5,552 bases of DNA from Thermoanaerobaculaceae bacterium. Lineage in GTDB: Bacteria; Acidobacteriota; UBA4820. A program made the translations under genes and the position numbers. Below are positions 1 through 5,313 of this stretch, piece by piece. How positions within the stretch are numbered: the first letter of the stretch is position 1; every line of letters starts with the position of its first letter. The DNA lies in the NCBI GenBank assembly GCA_012798145.1, contig JAAZNT010000316.1:1-5552 (forward strand), in the 5' to 3' direction. Below the pieces are notes generated by a model. The model saw nothing but the letters and a program-made list of their open reading frames with translations. It ran no database searches and was not told the DNA's origin.

Positions 1-1076
1 AAAAGGTCCTCTCTGAAAAGCCCTTTAAAAATTTGCTCCTGAAGGTCTTTATTGGTGGCTGAAATAATTCTAACATCAACCTTTATGGGAGTATTATCGC
101 CTATTCTTCTGATTTCACCATCCTGCAGCGCCCTCAAAATCTTTGCCTGAGAAGAAAGCGAAAGGTCTCCTATTTCGTCAAGGAAAAGCGTTCCTCCGTC
201 AGCCACTTCAAAAAGTCCCGGTTTGTCGTGCGTAGCCCCCGTGTAAGAACCTTTTCTATAACCAAAAAGTTCGCTTTCAAGAAGAGTCTCTGGAATTGAA
301 GCGCAGTTCTGCACAATAAATCTTTTGTCTCTCCTTTGAGATTTAGTGTGTATCGCTCTTGCAATAAGTTCTTTTCCTGTTCCGCTCTCCCCAAGAATAA
401 GAACCGAAACATTTGAAGGGGCTATCAAATCAAGAGTGTCAAAGATTGAAAGCATCAGCTGAGAATTTGTTATGATTTCAGGGTATTCCCTTTCGTATGA
501 AGACTTCTCGCCCGAAAACACTGCTGCGGTTCCAATGCTTTCCTTTTCAAGGAGGTGGTTTATTGTAGGAACTGAAAGTTTTACAAACGCTTTCAAAAAA
601 TTTGAATCCCTTTCTGAAAACGCCCCCTCTTTTTTTCCGTGGTCAAGATAAATTGCTCCAAGAACATTTCCTCTGTAAATCATCGGGACACAAATAATGC
701 TTAAGATATTGTAATGGATGGCGCTTTCACTGTGAAATCTCTCGTCCTTCTGGGCGTTGGCGGTTACAAGTCCCTCTTTTTCTTTTATAGCCTCTTTCAC
801 AACAGACAGAGCAACATTTTGAGCATCGGCAAGGTCGTCGGGGAAAAGCGACCTTGACGCCGTTGGATAAATAGCCCCTGCTCTATCCACAAGAAAAATA
901 ACGCCCCTTTCTGCGTTAAGGTTTTCAATCGCAAGATCAACCAAATTGTCAAGAAGAGCATTGACTTCGGTAAAAGAGTTCAAAACATTTGAAAGGCGAA
1001 AAAGAGTCTCGAGATCCGTTCTGTCTTTCAGACCCGCAAGTTCATCTTTTTCAGGTTCAGTCAAATTAAAAGTCAT
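1..1076 (-). CDS. Sigma-54-dependent transcriptional activator, GAF + AAA+ domains (partial; C-terminus beyond the window)
   Basis: This is an enhancer-binding protein that uses ATP hydrolysis to open promoters held closed by sigma-54 RNA polymerase. I translated the reverse strand from ATG 1076-1074; 358 codons stay open to the window edge. Residues about 18-170 look like a GAF sensor domain, as in FhlA/NorR-type activators; the ligand cannot be told. The AAA+ domain starts near residue 200: Walker A GESGTGKE (229-236), the sigma-54 contact loop GSYTGA (276-281, a variant of GAFTGA), Walker B LFLDEIGDL with D300/E301, sensor I around SATNKDL (339-345), and the arginine-finger region FRED near 353-356. 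The rest of AAA+ and the expected Fis-type DNA-binding domain are missing because the window ends. The start lies 1 nt after the stop of the TPR gene, suggesting translational coupling; the nearest SD-like GGGGAG is about 13 nt upstream, which is long. Family very sure; target genes unknown. Confidence 0.95.
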   Translation of the reverse strand, partial: MTFNLTEPEKDELAGLKDRTDLETLFRLSNVLNSFTEVNALLDNLVDLAIENLNAERGVIFLVDRAGAIYPTASRSLFPDDLADAQNVALSVVKEAIKEKEGLVTANAQKDERFHSESAIHYNILSIICVPMIYRGNVLGAIYLDHGKKEGAFSERDSNFLKAFVKLSVPTINHLLEKESIGTAAVFSGEKSSYEREYPEIITNSQLMLSIFDTLDLIAPSNVSVLILGESGTGKELIARAIHTKSQRRDKRFIVQNCASIPETLLESELFGYRKGSYTGATHDKPGLFEVADGGTLFLDEIGDLSLSSQAKILRALQDGEIRRIGDNTPIKVDVRIISATNKDLQEQIFKGLFREDL

Positions 1077-1077
1077 A

Positions 1078-1893
1078 CTAAGAGTTTAACTCCCCTATTT
1101 TCTCTTTCAGTTTTGTCTCCAACACATCTTGATTGGCTCCGTTTCCAAGGACAAAAGTCGCCGGCGGCATTTTGCTATTTTCTCTGATTTTTGCTTTTTC
1201 ATCCTGCAGAATTTTAAGGGCCTCATTGTATGCTTTGAGCGCCTCTTCCTTTTTGTTGTTTCTTTGGTAAAATTCTCCCAACATTTCCATTCCGAGAGGT
1301 TTGGGAAGGTCTGGAGCATTCAAATTTGAAATCTCTTTATAAAAGTTTTCCGCTTTTGCAAAGTCATTCTGCATTTCATATATTTTTGCTTTAAGTTGCA
1401 AAGCGGAAACTTTGAACCTTTCGTCTTTTGCAATCTCATCAAGAATTTTCAAAGATTCTTCGTAACTACCTTTTCTTGCAAGGTCTGATGCCTTTGCCAT
1501 CATCGCTGTGTTCTTCTGGCTCTTTTTCGGTCCATTTGCTATTAGTTCATTTATCTTCTTGTTAAGTTCGGAAGACTTCTCATCATCTGAAAGATAAGTT
1601 TTCATTCCACTTTTGACATAATTTTCCCTTTCAGGATTGTCTTTAGCCATAACAGGAGCGTCTGCAATCTCAAGAATTTCATTCACAAGCAAGTCGTTTT
1701 TTTCATTTTTGATTTGAAGGTTCTCCATATAAAAATAGATTCCTGCAACGGAAAGGACAATCACTCCGAACCCTAACAAATAGTATTTCCAATAAACTTC
1801 AAGACTTGTTTCAATTTCAGAAAAAGTTTTTGCCAAAAACTCTCTAAATGGATCTTTGCGGATTTCTTCTTTCTTAAGTTTTCTTTTTACCAT
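1078..1893 (-). CDS. Single-pass membrane protein with periplasmic TPR repeats (YfgM-like)
   Basis: The 271-aa protein has a basic N-terminal tail (residues 1-35), one hydrophobic segment (about 36-56, from WKYYLLGFGV to IYFYM), and a long soluble C-terminal part. Three helical-hairpin units resembling TPRs are visible at about 129-160, 163-192 and 200-231, with the usual pattern of small residues and the ending 'A...Y.EAL'. The layout (cytoplasmic N-tail, one span, TPRs outside) matches the TPR_21/YfgM type, whose E. coli member is an accessory of the SecYEG translocon and periplasmic chaperones. That role is inferred from architecture only; many envelope TPR proteins look alike. I chose ATG 1893 rather than an in-frame TTG at 1911 because AAGGAG (1906-1901) lies 7 nt upstream of the ATG, while the TTG is only 4 nt past the tRNA end. 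The gene sits between the tRNA and the sigma-54 activator, whose start it nearly touches. Confidence 0.85.
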   Translation of the reverse strand: MVKRKLKKEEIRKDPFREFLAKTFSEIETSLEVYWKYYLLGFGVIVLSVAGIYFYMENLQIKNEKNDLLVNEILEIADAPVMAKDNPERENYVKSGMKTYLSDDEKSSELNKKINELIANGPKKSQKNTAMMAKASDLARKGSYEESLKILDEIAKDERFKVSALQLKAKIYEMQNDFAKAENFYKEISNLNAPDLPKPLGMEMLGEFYQRNNKKEEALKAYNEALKILQDEKAKIRENSKMPPATFVLGNGANQDVLETKLKEKIGELNS

Positions 1894-1900
1894 CAAATCT

Positions 1901-1906
1901 CTCCTT
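1901..1906 (-). promoter_or_regulatory. Shine-Dalgarno site fixing the start of the TPR gene
   Basis: On the minus strand this reads AAGGAG, 7 nt before ATG 1893. It lies between the tRNA 3' end and the ATG, and rules in favour of the ATG over the TTG codon at 1911, which would sit upstream of this site. Confidence 0.8.
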
Positions 1907-1915
1907 TTCAATAAG

Positions 1916-1991
1916 TGGTGTGCCTGGCGGGACTTGAACCCACGACCCCCTGCTTAGGAGGCAGGTGCTCTATCCACTGAGCTACAGGCAC
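1916..1991 (-). tRNA. tRNA-Arg, anticodon CCU (reads AGG)
   Basis: The minus strand folds into a full cloverleaf. Acceptor arms GTGCCTG (1991-1985) and CAGGCAC (1926-1920) pair in all seven positions. The D arm is GCTC/GAGC around AGTGGATA. The anticodon stem CCTGC/GCAGG holds the loop CTCCTAA, giving anticodon CCU. The T arm is GTGGG/CCCGC with loop TTCAAGT and one G-U pair. The discriminator is A (1919) and the CCA end is encoded (1918-1916). It lies 10 nt after the acylphosphatase stop and 22 nt before the TPR start codon on the same strand, with no terminator in either gap, so it is probably cut out of a longer transcript. No integrase or repeated 3' fragment is seen nearby in the window. 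Confidence 0.97.
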
Positions 1992-2001
1992 TCAATATAA
2001 A

Positions 2002-2277
2002 TTAGTATTGTATCTCAAAATCATCCATTTCCTCAAGTTTTGATGAGGGGTCAAAAGACACAACTGAAAAAACCGCCGCTGCGGGAGGACCTATAGACAA
2101 CTCTTTTTCAAGTTTTTCTATGGCTGTTTTTTCGCCATAAGCGCAAACTTCAACCGAGCCGTCGGGAAGATTTTTGACATAACCCTTTAATAAAAGTGCT
2201 TTGGCTTTTTTGTGAACGAAGTATCTGAAGCCGACGCCCTGCACATTTCCTTTTATTCGCCATCCTTTTTTGAACAT
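2002..2277 (-). CDS. acyP: Acylphosphatase
   Basis: This small cytoplasmic enzyme hydrolyses acyl phosphates such as acetyl phosphate, carbamoyl phosphate or 1,3-bisphosphoglycerate to carboxylate and phosphate. The 91-aa length is normal for the stand-alone family. The signature is complete: GNVQGVGFR at 10-18 with catalytic Arg18, and GYVKNLPDGSVEV at 32-44 with catalytic Asn36. The later 'GPPAA.V..V' stretch (63-73) and the final FEIQY strand also fit. The gene starts at ATG 2277 with AGGTGA about 4 nt upstream and is the first gene of the leftward unit; its stop is 10 nt before the tRNA-Arg. It is too short to be the acylphosphatase domain of a HypF carbamoyltransferase, and it shows no sign of truncation. 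The physiological substrate cannot be told from sequence. Confidence 0.95.
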   Translation of the reverse strand: MFKKGWRIKGNVQGVGFRYFVHKKAKALLLKGYVKNLPDGSVEVCAYGEKTAIEKLEKELSIGPPAAAVFSVVSFDPSSKLEEMDDFEIQY

Positions 2278-2303
2278 CTTTTCACCTATTCATAACCAAA
2301 TCG

Positions 2304-2332
2304 TTGCATAAAAATAAAATAAATGTTATCAT
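2304..2332 (+). promoter_or_regulatory. Predicted sigma-70-type promoter (extended -10) for the lipoprotein gene
   Basis: A weak -35 TTGCAT (2304-2309) is followed by a 17-nt spacer and a good -10 TATCAT (2327-2332), preceded by TG at 2324-2325 (extended -10). Transcription should start near 2339. The leader would then carry the strong SD GGAGG at 2354-2358, 5 nt before ATG 2364. This is a pattern match only. Confidence 0.5.
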
Positions 2333-2333
2333 A
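2328..2333 (-). promoter_or_regulatory. Possible leftward -10 box for the acyP-tRNA-TPR unit, shared with the rightward promoter
   Basis: Read on the minus strand the same spot gives TATGAT, because GTTATCATAAC (2325-2335) is a palindrome around C2330. A start near 2321 would leave a leader of about 44 nt before the acyP ATG. No -35 match is seen at the right distance (TCCTTT there), so this direction is less certain. The leftward unit needs some promoter, and the 86-bp intergenic region is the natural place for it. Confidence 0.3.
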
Positions 2334-2363
2334 ACTTTCTTGTGATTTTAAAAGGAGGATAAT

Positions 2364-3509
2364 ATGAAAAAACTGTTCGTGTTTTTGCTCGCAATCGGTT
2401 TGCTCTTCTTGTTTTCCTGCCAGTCAAAAGAATCAGCGGCAATTTCCTCTCAAATGAAGCAGGTCCAAAAGATCGCCAAGATTGAAAAAGACATCAATGA
2501 AAAACAGGAAAAACTAAATGAAATGATAAGACAGTATGTAAAAGAGGGAGGCAAAGATCTTGGGCTTGTTCTTGACCAGAATCTTGGCCCAGAGCAAAGA
2601 GAAGTTCTTGAAAAGAAACTCCAAAGCGAAGAGGGAATTGGATATAAAGACCTTATTTCAGACATTCTCAAAAAACAAAAAGAGATTGAAGATCTAAGAG
2701 TTCAAGTACAAGACCTTGAAAAGAAACTCCCTTCTCCAACAGTTGTAAAGAAAGGCGATCGCCATTTTGATATCGCTATGAATTTCTTGACCAAAGAAAA
2801 AGGTTTGGATGAAGCGACAGCAAAAAAACTTGTCTATCAAACCAACATTATGGATGAACTTGTACCCGGATTTAAAGTATGGAATTTCTATGATGATGGC
2901 GTTTACGGAACTTTTGTCACACAGGGTGACGCTGCTGTCAGCCCATATGGAGTAATCCAAGCAGCAAAAACCAAACTTGTCAATGAGAAAAACGAAGCAA
3001 TCAGCCAGAAAGAAATTCTTCAAAAAGAGAAGAGCACCCTTCTTGAACAGGTTGCCGATTTAGAACAAAGAAGAGACCAACTCAATCAGGATGTTATGCT
3101 TCTTCAGCAGGAACGGGAAGAATTGGTAAGAAAACTTGCTGAAACCAGAGACCTTTCAGAAGAATTGAAATCAAAACTCAACAGCGTTTTTTATAGGGCT
3201 GGCGAAAGGAAAACACTTGTTGATTCAGGGCTTGTAAAGGATCCTCTTTTTGGTTCAGCAACAATCCTCAAATTCAACGAGGAAAATTTTCCTGACAGGA
3301 TAGACCTAAGAACTTCAGATTCCATTTCAATTTCCGCTGAAAAATGTGGAGTTCCTTCAATAAAGAAGGTAAGAGTCGTTCCTACCGCATTCAAAAACGA
3401 TGTTGACTACAAAGTTGAAATATCTCCCGACGGTTCTTCAGCAAATGTCAAAATCTTAAACAAAGACAAATTCAGGGCTGAACGAACTGTTGTTTTGTTA
3501 GTCAATTAA
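2364..3509 (+). CDS. Predicted coiled-coil lipoprotein with a LysM-like segment and a C-terminal beta-rich domain
   Basis: The 381-aa protein begins with a lipoprotein signal: MKK, a hydrophobic core (4-17) and lipobox LFSC with acceptor Cys19. Gln at +2 would suit outer-membrane sorting in a Gram-negative cell. Residues about 31-122 are heptad-rich and charged, predicted coiled coil. Residues about 126-175 look like a stretched LysM: VVKKGDRHFDIA at the start and LVPGFKVWNFY at the end, with extra helix between. A second coiled coil spans about 197-273. The last 108 residues (274-381) begin FYRAGERKTLVDSGLV and look beta-rich; I have an impression of similar 'YY.iG..keL...Gli' domains in envelope proteins of Bacteroidota, not verified. 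Cys328 is the only other cysteine. It is transcribed alone, from the promoter at 2304 to the terminator at 3532. A peptidoglycan-linked structural role is a guess; no enzyme motif is seen. Confidence 0.85.
   Translation: MKKLFVFLLAIGLLFLFSCQSKESAAISSQMKQVQKIAKIEKDINEKQEKLNEMIRQYVKEGGKDLGLVLDQNLGPEQREVLEKKLQSEEGIGYKDLISDILKKQKEIEDLRVQVQDLEKKLPSPTVVKKGDRHFDIAMNFLTKEKGLDEATAKKLVYQTNIMDELVPGFKVWNFYDDGVYGTFVTQGDAAVSPYGVIQAAKTKLVNEKNEAISQKEILQKEKSTLLEQVADLEQRRDQLNQDVMLLQQEREELVRKLAETRDLSEELKSKLNSVFYRAGERKTLVDSGLVKDPLFGSATILKFNEENFPDRIDLRTSDSISISAEKCGVPSIKKVRVVPTAFKNDVDYKVEISPDGSSANVKILNKDKFRAERTVVLLVN
2607..2730 (+). repeat. 16-bp direct repeat pair inside the lipoprotein gene
   Basis: CTTGAAAAGAAACTCC occurs at 2607-2622 and again at 2715-2730. 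The copies are 108 bp apart (36 codons) and in the same reading frame, both encoding LEKKL in the first coiled coil. Recombination between them would remove 36 residues without a frameshift. It may be no more than similar codon choice for a repeated coiled-coil motif. Confidence 0.6.
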
Positions 3510-3531
3510 AAGATAAACATAGTTTTCTCCT

Positions 3532-3570
3532 AAAGGGAAAGCGGGAATCAATTCCGCTTTCCCTTTTTTT
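3532..3570 (+). terminator. Intrinsic (Rho-independent) terminator after the lipoprotein gene
   Basis: AAAGGGAAAGCGG (3532-3544) pairs perfectly with CCGCTTTCCCTTT (3554-3566) as a 13-bp stem around a 9-nt loop, followed by more T residues (3564-3570 are all T). It starts 22 nt after the stop codon and separates the lipoprotein unit from the meaB operon. Confidence 0.93.
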
Positions 3571-3576
3571 ATCTCC

Positions 3577-3605
3577 TTGCCATAATTTCTTCTTTAATTT
3601 ATACT
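3577..3605 (+). promoter_or_regulatory. Predicted sigma-70-type promoter of the meaB-epimerase operon
   Basis: TTGCCA (3577-3582, 5 of 6 to consensus) and TATACT (3600-3605, 5 of 6) are separated by exactly 17 nt. The expected start near 3612 leaves a very short leader of about 12 nt, which still contains the SD GAAGGA (3614-3619) 4 nt before ATG 3624. It sits directly after the preceding terminator, which supports an independent unit. Confidence 0.7.
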
Positions 3606-3623
3606 TTTTGCTTGAAGGATTAG

Positions 3624-4571
3624 ATGAGCATACTGCAAAGAGATCTTAAAGATACAAGAAAATTGTCAAGAATTCTTTCGCTGGTTGAAAACCGCCAAAA
3701 GGGATACACCGAGATTTTGAAAGAGTGCTTTCTTCTTTCTGGAAAATCAAAAGTGGTTGGAATCACGGGTCCACCCGGAGCCGGAAAATCAACCCTTACA
3801 TCCACGCTGATTGGTCATTTAAGAAAAGAAGGCGCTTGCGTTGCAGTGCTTGCCATCGACCCTTCTTCTTCCTTTTCCGGCGGAGCAATTCTTGGCGACA
3901 GAATAAGAATGCTTAACCACTCCCTTGACACAAAAGTTTATATTCGCTCCGCCGCCACAAGGGGAGCGATGGGAGGGCTCTGCCCTGCAGCTTCTGATAT
4001 GATTACTGTGCTTGACGCCGCTGGATTTGATTACATTCTTGTTGAAACTGTGGGGGTTGGCCAAGATGAAATTGATGTGGTTAGAGAAACTGACACTGTA
4101 CTTCTTGTTCTTGTTCCGGGACTTGGAGACGACATCCAAGCGTTGAAAGCTGGAATTATGGAGATTGCAGATATTTTTGTTGTCAACAAATCTGACAGAG
4201 AAGGTTCAAACAAACTTGTAAATGAAATTGAATATATTTTGTCGCTGTCGCAATCAAAAAAAGAATGGAATCCGCCTGTTTTGAAAACCGTCGCTTCAAA
4301 AAATGAAGGTATTAATGAACTTATTTTTGAAATTAAAAAGCACCTCAATTTCCTTGAATCAACATCATTGCTTGCTGAAAAGAGAAAAACAAGAGCGGCG
4401 CTGAAACTGAGAAGACTTTTACTGGAGGGTCTTGAGAATAGAATAAGAAACGGGCCGCTCAAAAGTGAGGAAGAAAGAAAACTTATGGAAGCATTTTTAA
4501 GAAAAGAAAAGGATCCTTATTCTGTAGCTGAAGAGATAGTTGAATCTGTTATTTTGGAGGAATTGCAATGA
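3624..4571 (+). CDS. meaB: MeaB/ArgK-family G3E GTPase, methylmalonyl-CoA mutase chaperone
   Basis: MeaB binds adenosylcobalamin-dependent methylmalonyl-CoA mutase (or a related acyl-CoA mutase) in the cytoplasm. Its GTP hydrolysis gates cofactor loading and protects the enzyme from inactivation. The 315-aa length is usual for the family. Visible motifs are the P-loop GPPGAGKS (49-56), AIDPSSSFSGGAILGDR (77-93), the family block RSAATRGAMGGL (108-119), the switch/Walker B stretch ETVGVGQDE (141-149) and NKSD for guanine recognition (188-191). The C-terminal helices (about 250-315) fit the dimerisation arm. Older annotations call this family ArgK, an arginine/ornithine transport kinase; the G3E motifs and the epimerase next door favour the MeaB role. 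The stop overlaps the epimerase start as ATGA. The mutase itself is not in the window, so the exact client (methylmalonyl-, isobutyryl- or ethylmalonyl-type mutase) is inferred. Confidence 0.95.
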   Translation: MSILQRDLKDTRKLSRILSLVENRQKGYTEILKECFLLSGKSKVVGITGPPGAGKSTLTSTLIGHLRKEGACVAVLAIDPSSSFSGGAILGDRIRMLNHSLDTKVYIRSAATRGAMGGLCPAASDMITVLDAAGFDYILVETVGVGQDEIDVVRETDTVLLVLVPGLGDDIQALKAGIMEIADIFVVNKSDREGSNKLVNEIEYILSLSQSKKEWNPPVLKTVASKNEGINELIFEIKKHLNFLESTSLLAEKRKTRAALKLRRLLLEGLENRIRNGPLKSEEERKLMEAFLRKEKDPYSVAEEIVESVILEELQ

Positions 4572-4963
4572 AAATTGATCACATTGGAATCGCAGTAGAA
4601 TCTATTGAAAAAGTTGCACAATTTTACAAAGACCTTGAACTTGACATCTGCCACACAGAAGAAGTAAAAGACCAGCAGGTCAAAGCGTCGATGATTATGA
4701 TTGGGGAAAGCAGGATTGAACTACTTGAATCTCTCTCTCCTGAAGGACCAATTGGGAAATTCATCGCCAAAAAAGGTCCATCGATACACCACATTGCTAT
4801 TGAAGTTCAAAATCTTGAGGCAAAATTAAAGGAACTTGAGGAAAAAGGTTACTCCCTCATAGACAAAACTCCAAGAATGGGCGCAGGCGGAAACAAAATT
4901 GCTTTTGTCCATCCTAAATCAAGCGGAGGAGTTTTGATAGAACTTTGTGAGAAATGCAAATGA
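4568..4963 (+). CDS. mce: Methylmalonyl-CoA epimerase (VOC/glyoxalase fold)
   Basis: This enzyme interconverts (S)- and (R)-methylmalonyl-CoA, linking propionyl-CoA carboxylase products to methylmalonyl-CoA mutase. The 131-aa length and the two-repeat VOC layout fit: DHIGIAV at 4-10 opens the first half and HHIAIEV at 74-80 the second. Likely metal ligands are His5, His75 and Glu125 (in VLIELCE); Glu51 in IELLE may occupy the remaining ligand area, where characterised enzymes often have Gln. GPSIHHIAIEV and the late GGNKIAFVHPKSSGGVLIEL stretch are typical of the epimerase rather than of glyoxalase I. The start overlaps the meaB stop by 4 nt (ATGA), with GGAGG at 4556-4560, 7 nt upstream. Another VOC activity is possible, but the MeaB neighbour makes epimerase the clear choice. 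Confidence 0.93.
   Translation: MKIDHIGIAVESIEKVAQFYKDLELDICHTEEVKDQQVKASMIMIGESRIELLESLSPEGPIGKFIAKKGPSIHHIAIEVQNLEAKLKELEEKGYSLIDKTPRMGAGGNKIAFVHPKSSGGVLIELCEKCK
4947..4951 (+). promoter_or_regulatory. Weak Shine-Dalgarno that decides the start of the 117-aa gene
   Basis: GTGAG lies 8 nt before ATG 4960 but only 2 nt before the alternative in-frame ATG 4954. The spacing, together with the ATGA overlap with the epimerase stop (the same arrangement as at the meaB-mce junction), favours ATG 4960. Confidence 0.5.
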
Positions 4964-5313
4964 AATCTTTTCCCCAAAAAAAAGGGGGCAGACCTAAAAT
5001 TAAAACTGTTGGTGAAATAGTGGTGCTTTATTTGAAAGAGCCGAGAGAAAAAATGTGGGGCGTACTTCTTGAAACATCCTCTTCAGGGGTGTGGTTCAGG
5101 GGACTTGAACTGAATGCTTTTGAAGATTTCGCCCGTCAGGAAGCGGGTAAGAGAGAGCCCCTTGTTGGACCAAACACCCTTTTCTTTCCCTATTTGCGAG
5201 TGGAAAAAATAATCATTGACGAAAACATAGGTAAATTTCCCTCCTTCAAGCAAAAATTTGAAGAGATAAGCGGACTTAAAGCAATAGAAAGGCTTCTGGA
5301 AAATGAGCTATGA
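4960..5313 (+). CDS. Conserved-looking small protein of unknown function, translationally coupled to the epimerase
   Basis: I do not recognise a named family. The 117-aa protein has a basic N-terminus (KKGGRPKIK, 7-15), no signal peptide and no membrane span, so it is probably cytoplasmic. Strand-like segments are seen at about 18-25, 31-51 and 72-88, with a short helix between (FEDFARQ, 54-60) and a helical tail from about 94. The pattern 'V.LYL.EPREKMWGVLLE...SGVWFRGLEL' followed by 'NTLFFPYLRVEKIIIDE' resembles a small SH3/Sm-like barrel; this is inference from pattern alone. I have a vague memory of similar 'PREK.WG' proteins in Acidobacteriota-type genomes. It overlaps the epimerase gene by 4 nt and the next ORF by 11 nt, so it belongs to the meaB operon. 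An A8 tract followed by G5 lies in codons 6-10. Coding status is well supported; function is open. Confidence 0.8.
   Translation: MKSFPQKKGGRPKIKTVGEIVVLYLKEPREKMWGVLLETSSSGVWFRGLELNAFEDFARQEAGKREPLVGPNTLFFPYLRVEKIIIDENIGKFPSFKQKFEEISGLKAIERLLENEL

Noticed and set aside
170..412. Short minus-strand open frame of 80 codons inside the activator gene
   Set aside because: It is in a different frame from the AAA+ domain, which has its Walker A, GSYTGA and Walker B motifs here.
1893..1911. In-frame TTG start at 1911 for the TPR gene (277 aa)
   Set aside because: The AAGGAG site lies between this TTG and ATG 1893, at ideal distance for the ATG. The TTG is almost against the tRNA end with no SD of its own.
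1916..1991. tRNA as an integration (att) site for a mobile element
   Set aside because: No integrase, no repeated tRNA 3' fragment and no foreign-looking genes are seen in the window. Close packing with neighbours argues against insertion here.
2278..2363. Sigma-54 (-24/-12) promoter controlled by the activator in this window
   Set aside because: No TGGCAC-N5-TTGC-like pair was found by eye in the intergenic regions.
2694..3023. Antisense open frame of 109 codons opposite the lipoprotein gene
   Set aside because: It is a shadow of a well-supported gene: no SD, no family resemblance, and composition that reflects the coiled-coil codons on the other strand.
4031..4462. Antisense open frame of 143 codons opposite meaB
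   Set aside because: The Ser/Phe-rich product is typical of reverse-strand reading of Glu/Lys-rich genes. The MeaB motifs on the plus strand explain the region.
4954..4963. ATG 4954 as start of the 117-aa gene (119 aa)
   Set aside because: The GTGAG site is only 2 nt away. ATG 4960 has 8-nt spacing and the ATGA overlap. The difference is two residues, so this remains a close call.
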